From Pseudomonas abietaniphila (GTDB lineage: Bacteria > Pseudomonadota > Gammaproteobacteria > Pseudomonadales > Pseudomonadaceae), in NCBI RefSeq assembly GCF_039697315.1, contig NZ_CP155619.1:1116001-1180000 (forward strand): a stretch of DNA of 64,000 nt, read 5' to 3'. Position 1 is the first letter of the stretch. The number at the start of each line of letters is the position of its first letter. Shown here in pieces: positions 8,627-17,825 of the stretch. The notes under the pieces are model-generated. The model saw only the letters and a program-made list of their open reading frames with translations, searched no databases and was not told where the DNA came from. A program made the translations under genes and the position numbers.

Positions 8627-9556
8627 TCAACGCGCGGCAGGTGCAACCGTCAGGGTGCCGGTGTCGGCGTCCAATGTGGCGCGGCTGCCCAGCGCGACCG
8701 CGAGGTTGCGATCGCCGTGACCAATCGGCAATCCACCCAGCAGAGGGACACCCAGATCGGCCAGGCGCTCGATCAAGACATCGGGCGGTGTGACCGGATT
8801 GTTGCCATGGCCCGGCTCGCTGAACTGGCCGATGGCGATGCCGCCCACCCGTTGCAGAATGCCGCAGTTGCGCAGATGAGTGAGCAGACGATCAACCCTG
8901 TAGGCCAGTTCGCCGACGTCTTCGATGAGCAGGATGGCGCCTTCGAGGTCCGGCATGAACGGCGTGCCGACGCAGGTGCTGAGCATGCTCAGGTTGCCGC
9001 CCAGCAACGTGCCTTCGACCGCGCCCGATGTCCGCACGCTGAAGGTAGGCTCGGCGGGGTCGGCCTGCACCACCATCGGTTCGGTGCTCATCAAGGCATG
9101 CCGCAATGTGCTGGCGAACTCGCCGCCTCGCTCCAGTTGCGCGGCCACCGGGCCATGAACGGTCACCAACCCCGTACGGTTCCACAGCGCAGCGTGCAAC
9201 GCCGTGATGTCGGAAAAACCGACCACCAGCTTCGGATCGCGGCGCACGGCGTCGTAGTCCAGGAGCTCAAGGATCCGCTGCACGCCATAACCGCCTCGGT
9301 TGCACAGCACGGCACGTATCTCGGGATCGGCCAAGGCATCGTTGATGTCTGCGACCCGGTTTGCGTCGCTGCCAGCGAGAAAATGCTCGGCGTCCAGCGC
9401 ATGGGGGTAAACCCGTGGACGCAAACCCCAGGACGTCAACTCGCGCACCGCCGCCTGAACCCTCGCCTCGGCCACGGGGCCGGCAGGCGACACCAGCGCC
9501 ACAGCATCCCCCGCGCGCAAGACGTTAGGGTTGAGGATTGTGCGGGATACAGGCAT
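8627..9556 (-). CDS. ldcA: LD-carboxypeptidase (peptidase family S66)
   Basis: 309 residues. Removes the terminal D-Ala from peptidoglycan tetrapeptides during cytoplasmic murein recycling. The S66 triad is visible: nucleophile Ser115 in VGFSD, Glu212 in LLIEDVGE and His280 in LPIGHGDRN; CNRGGYG around residue 85-91 forms the substrate loop. No signal peptide, which fits the cytoplasmic LdcA. MccF-type self-immunity proteins are related, but nothing nearby suggests microcin. The ATG at 9556 is preferred over an upstream one at 9592 because LNPNVLRAGDAVALVSPAGP begins the family fold. Confidence 0.92.
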   Translation of the reverse strand: MPVSRTILNPNVLRAGDAVALVSPAGPVAEARVQAAVRELTSWGLRPRVYPHALDAEHFLAGSDANRVADINDALADPEIRAVLCNRGGYGVQRILELLDYDAVRRDPKLVVGFSDITALHAALWNRTGLVTVHGPVAAQLERGGEFASTLRHALMSTEPMVVQADPAEPTFSVRTSGAVEGTLLGGNLSMLSTCVGTPFMPDLEGAILLIEDVGELAYRVDRLLTHLRNCGILQRVGGIAIGQFSEPGHGNNPVTPPDVLIERLADLGVPLLGGLPIGHGDRNLAVALGSRATLDADTGTLTVAPAAR

Positions 9557-9628
9557 TTCAAGGACTCGGCTGACGTTCGAATGAACCGGCAATGTAGAGC
9601 ACTCCCTTTTTCGAATCCAGTGTCAGGC

Positions 9629-11101
9629 TTAACTCATCTTGTCGGTCGGGCCCTGACCACGATTGGCCTGAAAACGCGTGACGCTCTTGCGCAGCCAGCC
9701 GAGAAAACCGCTTGGATCGACGATCACCGGCTTGGTCTCCAGCATTGCCGCACGCGCCTTGGCGCGGAATTTAGCCAGACCGGCCAACGCACCGATCAGC
9801 TCGGGATGCGCCTCAAGCCAGGGTTCCAGGTCAGCCTTGTCGATGCGGTAAACCATGCAATCGGTGTACGCGCAAAAACGCCCCACGGTGGGCGTTCCGT
9901 CAACGAACCCGGTCTCGCCCAGCAATTCGCCGGGCCCCATGCGACCTACTTCCAGCCAGCCGTCCGGGCGCGGGATCGACACCGAGATCACACCCGACTC
10001 AACGATGTACAGCGCGTCGGGGACCACCCCTTCGGCAAGCACCACGTCCTTCGCCGAATAGGCACCGAGTCGCATGTGCTGCTCAAGCTGTGCGCGGTCA
10101 TCGTCGCTGAGCATGCGCAACGCGCCGACGGTATTGAGGACAGCGGATTGCCGGGTCGCTGGCCGAGACTGGTCCAGCCGTGTTTCGGCGGAGGCCAGTT
10201 GCCGGTGAATCAGGTCGAAGAGCTGGTTGCGCACGGCTGAGCGACGATCACGGGATTTCACGTAGCCGGTGACTTCATATTCAACGCTGCGCAGGCCCGA
10301 CTTCACGACTACGGCCGACGGCTTGGGTTGCGCCAATAATTCACGGCAACCCAGCAGCGCCTTGTCCAGCGAGTCCAGTACCACACTGGGGCGCAACCGC
10401 GTCGGCAGTTCGATGGACAAGGTGACAGAGTGAAAATGGTCGGGGCGACTGAAGTTGACGATGCGCGTTTTCGCCGCCATGGCATTGGGGATCACCGCCA
10501 TGCTGCCTTCGGAGGTCAGCAAATGCGTGGACCGCCAGTCGATCTCGATGACTTTGCCTTCGATGTCGTCGACCCGAATCCAGTCGTCGACGCGAAACGG
10601 TTTGGTCGCATTGAGGACGATGCCGGAAAACACATCGCCCAGTGTGCTTTGCACCGCCAGACCGAAAATGATCGCCACGGCGCCCGAGGTCGCGAGCAAC
10701 CCTTTTACCGGCAGGTCGAGCACGTAGCCGGCGGCGGCCACGGCAGCGACCAGAAAAAAGATCGCGCCCATGACGTCTTGCAGCAGATGGCCCTTGCCGC
10801 CGATGCGTGGCTCCATGACCACCACCGCCAGAACCGTCAAGGTCCTTGCGCCGAACAGCCACCAGGTGATGGTCAGGATCGTGCCAAGCACATGCCTTGG
10901 CACCGACCAGTCTATCGGCACCGGATACAGCGGGCTCAGACCGCCATCGAGCAGCGCCATGCTGAACATCACGAACAGCACCAGCCGAAGCACCAGCTTG
11001 CGCCGCAACAGTCGGGGATGCATCCATTGCCAGAGCACCAGATCAACGATCAGCAGCAGCGAAGCGCTGAGCAACGGATAAGCGAACCACAGGTGATCCA
11101 T
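9629..11101 (-). CDS. MscS-type mechanosensitive channel with C-terminal cyclic-nucleotide-binding-like domain
   Basis: 490 residues. Four hydrophobic segments occupy about residues 5-150; the pore helix and MscS beta domain follow (SGAVAIIFGLAVQSTLGDVFSGI, then PFRVDDWIRVDDIEGKVIEIDWRST and VIPNAMAAKTRIVNFS). From about 335 a cNMP-binding fold appears: LAEGVVPDALYIVESGVISVSI, then GPGELLGETGFVDGTPTVGRFCAYTDCMVYRID. Where CAP-type domains have an Arg before the Ser/Thr-Ala that binds the phosphate, this protein reads TPTVGRF, so cAMP binding is uncertain. Probably an inner-membrane osmotic channel with possible ligand gating. It is the first gene of a pair with ldcA, 72 bases apart. Confidence 0.88.
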   Translation of the reverse strand: MDHLWFAYPLLSASLLLIVDLVLWQWMHPRLLRRKLVLRLVLFVMFSMALLDGGLSPLYPVPIDWSVPRHVLGTILTITWWLFGARTLTVLAVVVMEPRIGGKGHLLQDVMGAIFFLVAAVAAAGYVLDLPVKGLLATSGAVAIIFGLAVQSTLGDVFSGIVLNATKPFRVDDWIRVDDIEGKVIEIDWRSTHLLTSEGSMAVIPNAMAAKTRIVNFSRPDHFHSVTLSIELPTRLRPSVVLDSLDKALLGCRELLAQPKPSAVVVKSGLRSVEYEVTGYVKSRDRRSAVRNQLFDLIHRQLASAETRLDQSRPATRQSAVLNTVGALRMLSDDDRAQLEQHMRLGAYSAKDVVLAEGVVPDALYIVESGVISVSIPRPDGWLEVGRMGPGELLGETGFVDGTPTVGRFCAYTDCMVYRIDKADLEPWLEAHPELIGALAGLAKFRAKARAAMLETKPVIVDPSGFLGWLRKSVTRFQANRGQGPTDKMS

Positions 11102-11177
11102 CGAAACTCCTGGAAGGTAAACAGCCCAAGGAGCTTAGCTGATTACCGTCGCAGGTAGGCCTCAAAACACCCGAGCG

Positions 11178-11951
11178 TCAGCCGCGAAACAGCGGAATAC
11201 CCCACGGCGCGCCGATGTTGCCGCCATCGACCACGATCTCGGCAGCGGTCATGCCCGACGACGCGTTCGACGCCAGGAACATCACCGCTTGGGCCAGTTC
11301 TTCAGGATCGGAGAAACGGCCCATCGGAATACGCGGAGCCATGGCTTTTTCGGTGGCATCAACGGTGGAGCCTGCACGTGAACCACGGGTCCAGATCGGT
11401 GTGCGGGTTGCACCCGGGATCACGGTGTTGACACGAATGCCCTTGGGCGCCAGTTCCGAGGCAAACACTTTGGCCATCGAGGTGATTGCACCCTTGGTCG
11501 CCGAGTACGCGGACGAGCCTGGCGAGCCGAGCTCACGCATGACCGAGCCGTTGAGGATCACCGAGCTACCCTCTTTCAGCAGCGGCAACACGCCCTGCAC
11601 CGTGAAGAACACCGACGTCAGGTTGGTGCGCACGATCGACTCGAACGCTTCCAGGGTGGTGTTGCCCAGCGGTGTCGCGCCGGAGATACCGGCGTTGGCG
11701 AACACCACATCGAGGCTGCCGAACGCCTCGGTGAGTTTCTTCACCACCACATCAATGTCGGCGAGGTTGTTCACGTCCGCCTTGATCCCCAGTACGTCGC
11801 CACCCAGTTCGGCCACGGCCGCATCGAGTTTGGCTTGATCGCGCCCGGTGATGGCGACCCGCGCGCCGTTTTCCAGCAGCAGTCGCGCAGTGGCCAGGCC
11901 GATGCCGCTGTTGCCGCCGGTGATCAGAATGGTTTTGCCGTTGACGCTCAT
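11178..11951 (-). CDS. Short-chain dehydrogenase/reductase (SDR)
   Basis: 257 residues, classical SDR. TGGNSGIG (NAD(P) loop, residues 11-18), NNLADID, NAGISG, the catalytic Ser of NGSVMRELG, YSATK (Tyr/Lys) and PGATRTPIW are in order. Substrate unknown. AAGGAG precedes the ATG at 11951. It diverges from a TetR gene with several inverted motifs in between, a common layout for repressor-controlled detoxifying reductases. Confidence 0.92.
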   Translation of the reverse strand: MSVNGKTILITGGNSGIGLATARLLLENGARVAITGRDQAKLDAAVAELGGDVLGIKADVNNLADIDVVVKKLTEAFGSLDVVFANAGISGATPLGNTTLEAFESIVRTNLTSVFFTVQGVLPLLKEGSSVILNGSVMRELGSPGSSAYSATKGAITSMAKVFASELAPKGIRVNTVIPGATRTPIWTRGSRAGSTVDATEKAMAPRIPMGRFSDPEELAQAVMFLASNASSGMTAAEIVVDGGNIGAPWGIPLFRG

Positions 11952-12019
11952 GGTTGCTCCTTGAATCTCATGCGAAGGATGGGAGAGCCGGTGTGGGTCA
12001 AACCCCTATGGAGGACAAC

Positions 12020-12086
12020 CATACTCCAATTTTGGATTTCGTACATACTCCAAATAAAAAATTTTTCGAACAGTATTTGGCGTATG
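12020..12086. promoter_or_regulatory. Candidate TetR operators in the SDR/TetR intergenic region
   Basis: CATACTCCAAAT (12044-12055) and its near-exact inverse ATTTGGCGTATG (12075-12086) flank an A/T-rich core. A further direct copy CATACTCCAAT is at 12020-12030 and forms TCCAA-TT-TTGGA with the following bases. The sites lie 45-110 bases before the TetR ATG and 68-135 bases before the SDR ATG, so one repressor could cover both promoters. Assignment to the adjacent TetR is inference. Confidence 0.6.
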
Positions 12087-12130
12087 ATCGCTCACCATAT
12101 CGTTACGAAAAGCAGTCACCGGAGATTTCC

Positions 12131-12706
12131 ATGTCGCGCTCACAGGCAGAGAAAGCCGTCATCCACGAACACATTGTCAACCTCGCAGCCGAGCGTTTCC
12201 GGGAAGTCGGGCTGAACGGCATCGGTGTGGCCGACCTGATGAAAGAAGCAGGCCGGACCGGCGGCGGCTTCTACAAACATTTCGAATCACGGGAAAAGCT
12301 AGTCGAAGAAGCGTTGCAGTGCGCGTTCGACAAACGGGCAAAGGCGCTGGAAAAGTACACCGACCCGGAGTCAACCCTGACCCTGGCCGATCTGGTGGAC
12401 AGCTACCTGAGCGAGCGGCACCTTAACGACCCGGGCTCGGGCTGCGCCTTGGCCGCCGTGATGAACGATGTCGCGCGCAGCAGCGATTCGATCCGTGAGG
12501 TATATACGCAGGAGTTGCAGAACGAACTGGCGGTGATCACGGCGTTGACGAGCAGTAAGCAGCCCTCGAAGAAGCGCGCTCAGGCGCTGATGGCCATGTG
12601 CACCCTGGTCGGGGCGATCGGGTTGTCGCGTGCGGTGACGGATGAGGCGTTGGCGCAAGAGCTGTTGAATACGGGCAAGACGCTGCTCAAGGCGCTGGAT
12701 GCGTAA
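12131..12706 (+). CDS. TetR family repressor divergent to the SDR gene
   Basis: 191 residues. The N-terminal HTH (about 12-58) has IHEHIVNLAAERFREVGLNGIGVADLMKEAGRTGGGFYKHFESREKLVEEAL, the standard TetR pattern. The C-terminal ligand domain is typical of regulators of reductases responding to reactive carbonyls or quinones. ATG 12131 has GGAGATTTCC directly upstream; the ORF extends in frame to 11954 but no site supports that start. Likely autoregulated with the SDR at 11178-11951. Confidence 0.9.
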   Translation: MSRSQAEKAVIHEHIVNLAAERFREVGLNGIGVADLMKEAGRTGGGFYKHFESREKLVEEALQCAFDKRAKALEKYTDPESTLTLADLVDSYLSERHLNDPGSGCALAAVMNDVARSSDSIREVYTQELQNELAVITALTSSKQPSKKRAQALMAMCTLVGAIGLSRAVTDEALAQELLNTGKTLLKALDA

Positions 12707-12744
12707 AGGCTGCTGCGATTTGTTTGCGCTGGCCGGAAATATCG

Positions 12745-13165
12745 CAATCGACGCATTACCTGTGGGAGACGTCGGAGGTTACGACGGCAGCGAATGCGGT
12801 GGGGCAGTTCGCATCATCGGGACGGTCCTACCGCGTTTTCACCTCAATCGTGGAATAAACACAAAACCTGCGTGTGAGCTTGCTCGCGAATACATTGCTG
12901 ATCGCTCCGCGTGGGAATGCATCCCCCGACGCTCTGCGTCGAAATCGGATGACGGTCTACGCCATGGGCGGCTTTACCACGCGGTGGGTCAGTTGCCTCG
13001 ATGTCGACTGACGCACCGCATTCGCGACCGTCGTAACCTCCGATTGCTCCTACAGATGTGTGTGTGTTGATCCGCAGAACCTTGACGATCCTGGATACTG
13101 TGGGAGTTAGCTTGCTGACGAATGCGGTCATTCATTCAACATCAATCTCACTGACATAACGCATT
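12745..13165. repeat. Mosaic of degenerate intergenic repeats
   Basis: The 517-base gap between the TetR gene and the next SDR is packed with fragments seen elsewhere: GTGGGAGACGTCGGAGGTTACGACG-type units, a GTGTGAGCTTGCTCGCGAAT arm, CTCCGCGTGGGAATGCATCC, an inverted CGACCGTCGTAACCTCCG arm, and a final TGTGGGAGTTAGCTTGCTGACG unit. No protein gene is credible here. Confidence 0.7.
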
Positions 13166-13223
13166 CGTCGAAACGCCGCCCGCAGCAAGCCGCCTGCGGG
13201 CAACCCATGTCTGATCTGTGGAA

Positions 13224-13985
<762 letters not shown>

Positions 13986-14222
13986 GGAATCGTCCTGTGT
14001 TGTGGTTTTTATGAGGAAGGCGTGCAGCCCGTTGCGAGGGAGTTTAGTCATGGGATCGGGCATCCGGTCAGCACTATCAAAGCCCCGGTTACGTGATCAT
14101 GAGCACGGGTGATGGTGGGCATCATCGGCATGGATCGTCGCGCATTCGCCTTGCGCTCTTTGCTTGCCCATCATCGATTCCCGGTCTATCACTGGCCTTT
14201 CTCTTTCATTCAGGACCCTGCC

Positions 14223-15227
14223 ATGACTGCGCTGAACAACCGCCAATTCCTTCTCGCCCGCCGCCCGGTGGGCCCTGCCAGCCGTGATGACTTCACCTTT
14301 CAGACCGTGCCCGTTACCGAACCCGCAGCGGGGCAGATCGTGGTGAAATGCGAATACCTGTCTCTGGACCCGGCCATGCGCGGCTGGATGAACGAGGGCA
14401 AGTCGTACATTGCGCCGGTCGAACTGGGCTCGGTAATGCGAGCGCTGGGTGTGGGCAAGGTCGTTGAATCGCAGAGCCCGGCATTCGCGGTGGGCGATTA
14501 CGTGCAAGGCGTTCTGGGCGTGCAGGACTATTTCGTGGGCGAGCCCAAGGGCTTCCATAAAGTCGACCCTAAATTGTTGCCACTGCCGGTGTACCTGGCG
14601 GCGCTGGGCATGACCGGCATGTCGGCGTATTTCGCCCTGCTGGAAGTGGGTCAGCCGAAAGAAGGCGAGACCGTGGTCATCTCGGGTGCCGCTGGCGCAG
14701 TGGGCAGCGTCGCCGGGCAGATCGCGAAGATCAAAGGCTGCCGTGTGATCGGTATCGCGGGTGGCCAGGAAAAATGCAAAACGCTCATCGACGAGTTCGG
14801 TTTTGACGGGGCGATCGACTACAAGAGCGAAGACATCAATGTCGCGCTGAAACGCGAATGCCCGAAAGGGATCGACGTTTATTTCGACAACGTCGGCGGC
14901 GACATCCTCGACGCCGTGCTGACCCGACTCGCCTTGAAAGCGCGGGTGGTGATCTGCGGCGCGATCAGTCAGTACAACAACAAGGAAGCCGTCAAAGGCC
15001 CGGCCAACTACCTGTCGCTGCTGGTCAACCGCGCCCGCATGGAAGGTTTCGTGGTCATGGACCATGCCGCCAACTTCCAGAAAGCAGGCATGGAGATGGC
15101 CGGGTGGCTGGCGCAGGGCAAACTCAAGAGCAAAGAGCACGTTGTCGAAGGGCTTGAGACATTCCCCGAAACCCTGCAGATGCTGTTCAAGGGTGAGAAC
15201 AACGGGAAGCTGGTGTTAAAGGTTTAA
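14223..15227 (+). CDS. NADPH-dependent MDR oxidoreductase (CurA/PTGR-like)
   Basis: 334 residues of the zinc-free medium-chain reductase family. NRQFLLARRPVGPASRDDF, YLSLDPAMRGWM, the GAAGAVGSVAGQIAK dinucleotide-binding motif, GGQEKCKTLIDEFGFDGAIDYK and VDVYFDNVGGDILD match E. coli CurA and mammalian prostaglandin/leukotriene reductases. These reduce the C=C bond of alpha,beta-unsaturated carbonyls using NADPH. The ATG at 14223 follows CAGGACCCTGCC. It stands alone, about 140 bases ahead of the TonB receptor. Confidence 0.9.
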   Translation: MTALNNRQFLLARRPVGPASRDDFTFQTVPVTEPAAGQIVVKCEYLSLDPAMRGWMNEGKSYIAPVELGSVMRALGVGKVVESQSPAFAVGDYVQGVLGVQDYFVGEPKGFHKVDPKLLPLPVYLAALGMTGMSAYFALLEVGQPKEGETVVISGAAGAVGSVAGQIAKIKGCRVIGIAGGQEKCKTLIDEFGFDGAIDYKSEDINVALKRECPKGIDVYFDNVGGDILDAVLTRLALKARVVICGAISQYNNKEAVKGPANYLSLLVNRARMEGFVVMDHAANFQKAGMEMAGWLAQGKLKSKEHVVEGLETFPETLQMLFKGENNGKLVLKV

Positions 15228-15275
15228 ACGCTCAGGAACCGATGTGAAAAAAATGTAAAAAAACACCCTTCAGGT

Positions 15276-15294
15276 GATAACAATTCGCAATCAC
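15276..15294. promoter_or_regulatory. Putative Fur box ahead of the TonB receptor
   Basis: GATAACAATTCGCAATCAC resembles the 19-bp Fur consensus at about 12 positions and lies about 85 bases before the receptor start. Iron regulation is expected for this receptor type; the match itself is moderate. Confidence 0.45.
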
Positions 15295-15378
15295 TTCCTG
15301 CTAGCATCTGCGCCGAAGAAACATTCGCATCGCCAGGGAGGCTTTTTCGCAGACTAGACATCTACAGGAAGCTTCCCG

Positions 15379-17577
15379 ATGGCCCTACGCCTCCCCTCCC
15401 GCCCGACGTTGCTCGCGCTGTGCTGCTCGGTCAGTGCCAGCGCCTACGCCGCTGATCAAACCATCGAACTGGGCGCAACAGCCGTCGATGCTCAAGCCAT
15501 TCAGCAGACTCCCGGCGCTCTGCCGGAAGAGTTCGCGGGTGGTCAGGTCGCGCGAGGCGGGCAAATGGGCGTCTTAGGTAATCAGGACAACATGAGCGTG
15601 CCGTTCACGATGACCAGCTACACCTCGAAAATCATTGAGGACCAGCAGGCTGAAAACGTGGGCGATGTGTTGCTTAATGATCCGTCGGTCCGTCAGTCGG
15701 CCGGGTTTGGCAACCAGGCGCAGGCGTTCGTGATCCGTGGCTTGCCCCTCAATGGCGACGATATCTCGTATAACGGCCTGTATGGCGTCCTGCCCCGGCA
15801 AATTCTTTCAGTCGATGCCGTCGAGCGCGTTGAGGTCTTCAAAGGCCCGAACGCATTCATCAACGGCGCCAGCCCCACCGGCAGCGGCCTAGGCGGCACC
15901 GTGAACCTTCAACCCAAGCGCGCCCAAGACAGTCCGACCCGCCGCTACACTCAGGACATCAGCACTGACGGTCGCATCGGCGAACACCTGGACCTGGGCC
16001 AGCGCTTCGGCGAAGACAACCGTTTCGGCGCTCGGGTCAACCTGAGCCAACGCGAGGGTGAAACGGCTGTCCATGATCAGGATCAGCGCAGCAAACTGTT
16101 CGTTGCCGGCCTGGATTACCGGGGCGACGACTTCCGTCTGTCCACCGACTTCGGTTACCAGAAAGAGCGCGTCAATCACCTGCGCAACTCGGTGCAACTG
16201 GGGGCCGGGCTGACACGCATTCCCCATGCGCCGAGTGCCGATCACAACTACGGCCAGGACTGGACCTATACCGAAACCGAAGACACCTTCGGCATGATGC
16301 GCGGCGAATGGGATCTCAATGACAGCTGGACCGCGTATCTGGCTGGCGGCGGCAAGCACACGCGGGAAACCGGCCTGTACGGGACGCCGACACTGACCAA
16401 CGCCGCCACGGGCGCGGGGACCATCGGCGGATCGATCATCCCGCACAACGAAGACAACGCCACGGTCATGGCCGGTTTGAACGGCAAGCTTCAGACCGGC
16501 CCGATCAGCCATCAGATCAGCCTCGGCGCGTCGAGTATCTGGACTCAGCAAGAGAACGCCTACGAGTTCTTCCGCGCGAGGGCCACCAATATCTACAACA
16601 CGCCAAGCCTCTCCAGACCGACCGATGTGTCACTGACCGGTGGTGATCTGGGCGATCCTGGCGTCACCGGCAAAACCCGTAACCGAAGCCTTGCGCTGTC
16701 CGATACCGTGGGTTTGTTCGACGACACGCTATTGCTGACCTATGGCGTGCGCCGTCAGCAGCTTCGCGTCGAAAACTACACCTATGAAGGCACCACCTCC
16801 GGTGGCGTACCTTACGGCAACAACGATGGCAGCCGAAGTGCGTTGTATAACGATTCGATCACCACGCCGGTATACGGCATCGTCTACAAGCCGATCGACA
16901 CGGTCTCGCTGTACGCCAACCGCATCGAGGGCCTCGCACAAGGCCCGACCGCCAGCGGCACGGTGCTCAACGCCGGTCAATCCTTCCCGCCAGGCCGCAC
17001 CAAGCAGCTGGAAGCGGGGATCAAGCTGGACATGGGTTCCTTTGGCGCCAACCTGGCCGCCTTCCGCATCGAGAAACCTACCGACGGCTTCACGGATGCG
17101 GCGAGCAATCTGTTCGTGCGCGACGGCAAACAGATCAACCGTGGCGTGGAATTCAGCGTCTATGGCGAACCGCTTGAAGGCTTGCGCCTGTTGGCAGGCG
17201 CCACACGCCTGGAATCGAAACTGGAAGACACGGCGGGCGGGACAACCGATGGCAACCACGCCATTGGCGTACCGACTTTCCTGATGAACGCCAGTGTCGA
17301 CTGGGATGTGCCGGGGTTGCAGGGCGTTTCCTTGAACACCCGCTTCCTGCGCACGGGCGGTCAGTACGCCGATCAGGCCAACAACCTCAGCCTGCCAAGC
17401 TGGAACCGCTTCGACGCCGGCGCGCGTTACGGCTTCAAGGTGGCGGAAAAGGACGTGACCTTGCGCGTTAACGTCGAGAACATCGCCAATAAGGATTACT
17501 GGGCGTCGGCCAACGGCGGTTACCTGACCCAGGGCGATCCGCGTCTGGTGAAGTTCTCGGGGACCATCGATTTCTGA
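15379..17577 (+). CDS. TonB-dependent siderophore receptor
   Basis: 732 residues. Signal peptide to about residue 24 (SASAYA|AD). The plug follows: MTSYTSKIIEDQQAENVGDVLLNDPSVRQS and FVIRGLPLNGDDISYNGLYGVLPRQ, then VEVFKGPNAFINGASPTGSGLGGTVNLQPKRA. The beta barrel ends in a C-terminal aromatic (KFSGTIDF). These features match FhuA/FoxA-like ferrisiderophore receptors of the outer membrane. There is no N-terminal FecA-type signalling domain, and no sigma/anti-sigma pair is next to it. The ligand is unknown. A Fur-like site lies upstream. Confidence 0.93.
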   Translation: MALRLPSRPTLLALCCSVSASAYAADQTIELGATAVDAQAIQQTPGALPEEFAGGQVARGGQMGVLGNQDNMSVPFTMTSYTSKIIEDQQAENVGDVLLNDPSVRQSAGFGNQAQAFVIRGLPLNGDDISYNGLYGVLPRQILSVDAVERVEVFKGPNAFINGASPTGSGLGGTVNLQPKRAQDSPTRRYTQDISTDGRIGEHLDLGQRFGEDNRFGARVNLSQREGETAVHDQDQRSKLFVAGLDYRGDDFRLSTDFGYQKERVNHLRNSVQLGAGLTRIPHAPSADHNYGQDWTYTETEDTFGMMRGEWDLNDSWTAYLAGGGKHTRETGLYGTPTLTNAATGAGTIGGSIIPHNEDNATVMAGLNGKLQTGPISHQISLGASSIWTQQENAYEFFRARATNIYNTPSLSRPTDVSLTGGDLGDPGVTGKTRNRSLALSDTVGLFDDTLLLTYGVRRQQLRVENYTYEGTTSGGVPYGNNDGSRSALYNDSITTPVYGIVYKPIDTVSLYANRIEGLAQGPTASGTVLNAGQSFPPGRTKQLEAGIKLDMGSFGANLAAFRIEKPTDGFTDAASNLFVRDGKQINRGVEFSVYGEPLEGLRLLAGATRLESKLEDTAGGTTDGNHAIGVPTFLMNASVDWDVPGLQGVSLNTRFLRTGGQYADQANNLSLPSWNRFDAGARYGFKVAEKDVTLRVNVENIANKDYWASANGGYLTQGDPRLVKFSGTIDF

Positions 17578-17597
17578 TCATGACGTGAAACCGCTTT

Positions 17598-17686
17598 TGT
17601 AGGAGCGCGCTTGCCCGCGATTGCGTCGGGTCGGTTGAATGGTCATCGACTGACCCGACGCAATCGCGGGCAAGCGCGCGCCTACA
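17598..17686. repeat. REP/BIME inverted pair (GGAGCGCGCTTGCCCGCGAT family)
   Basis: TGTAGGAGCGCGCTTGCCCG and its inverse TCGCGGGCAAGCGCGCGCC enclose an inner pair GCGTCGGGTC / GACCCGACGC. A related copy is at 47480-47566. Confidence 0.85.
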
Positions 17687-17825
17687 GATGAGGAACCTGT
17701 CGAACTGACCTGCCCCGCTTGCTGAAATTTCGCTGAACAAGTCAACGATGCTGCTGCCAAAACCACCAGAGGGCGCACTCTGGTGTAAGCTCGTGCGCTG
17801 TTGATTTCGACTCATCGAGAGGCTT

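Noticed and set aside
8564..10240. 558-codon plus-strand ORF across ldcA and the MscS gene
   Set aside because: It is antisense to two well-supported genes and shows GC-rich shadow composition.
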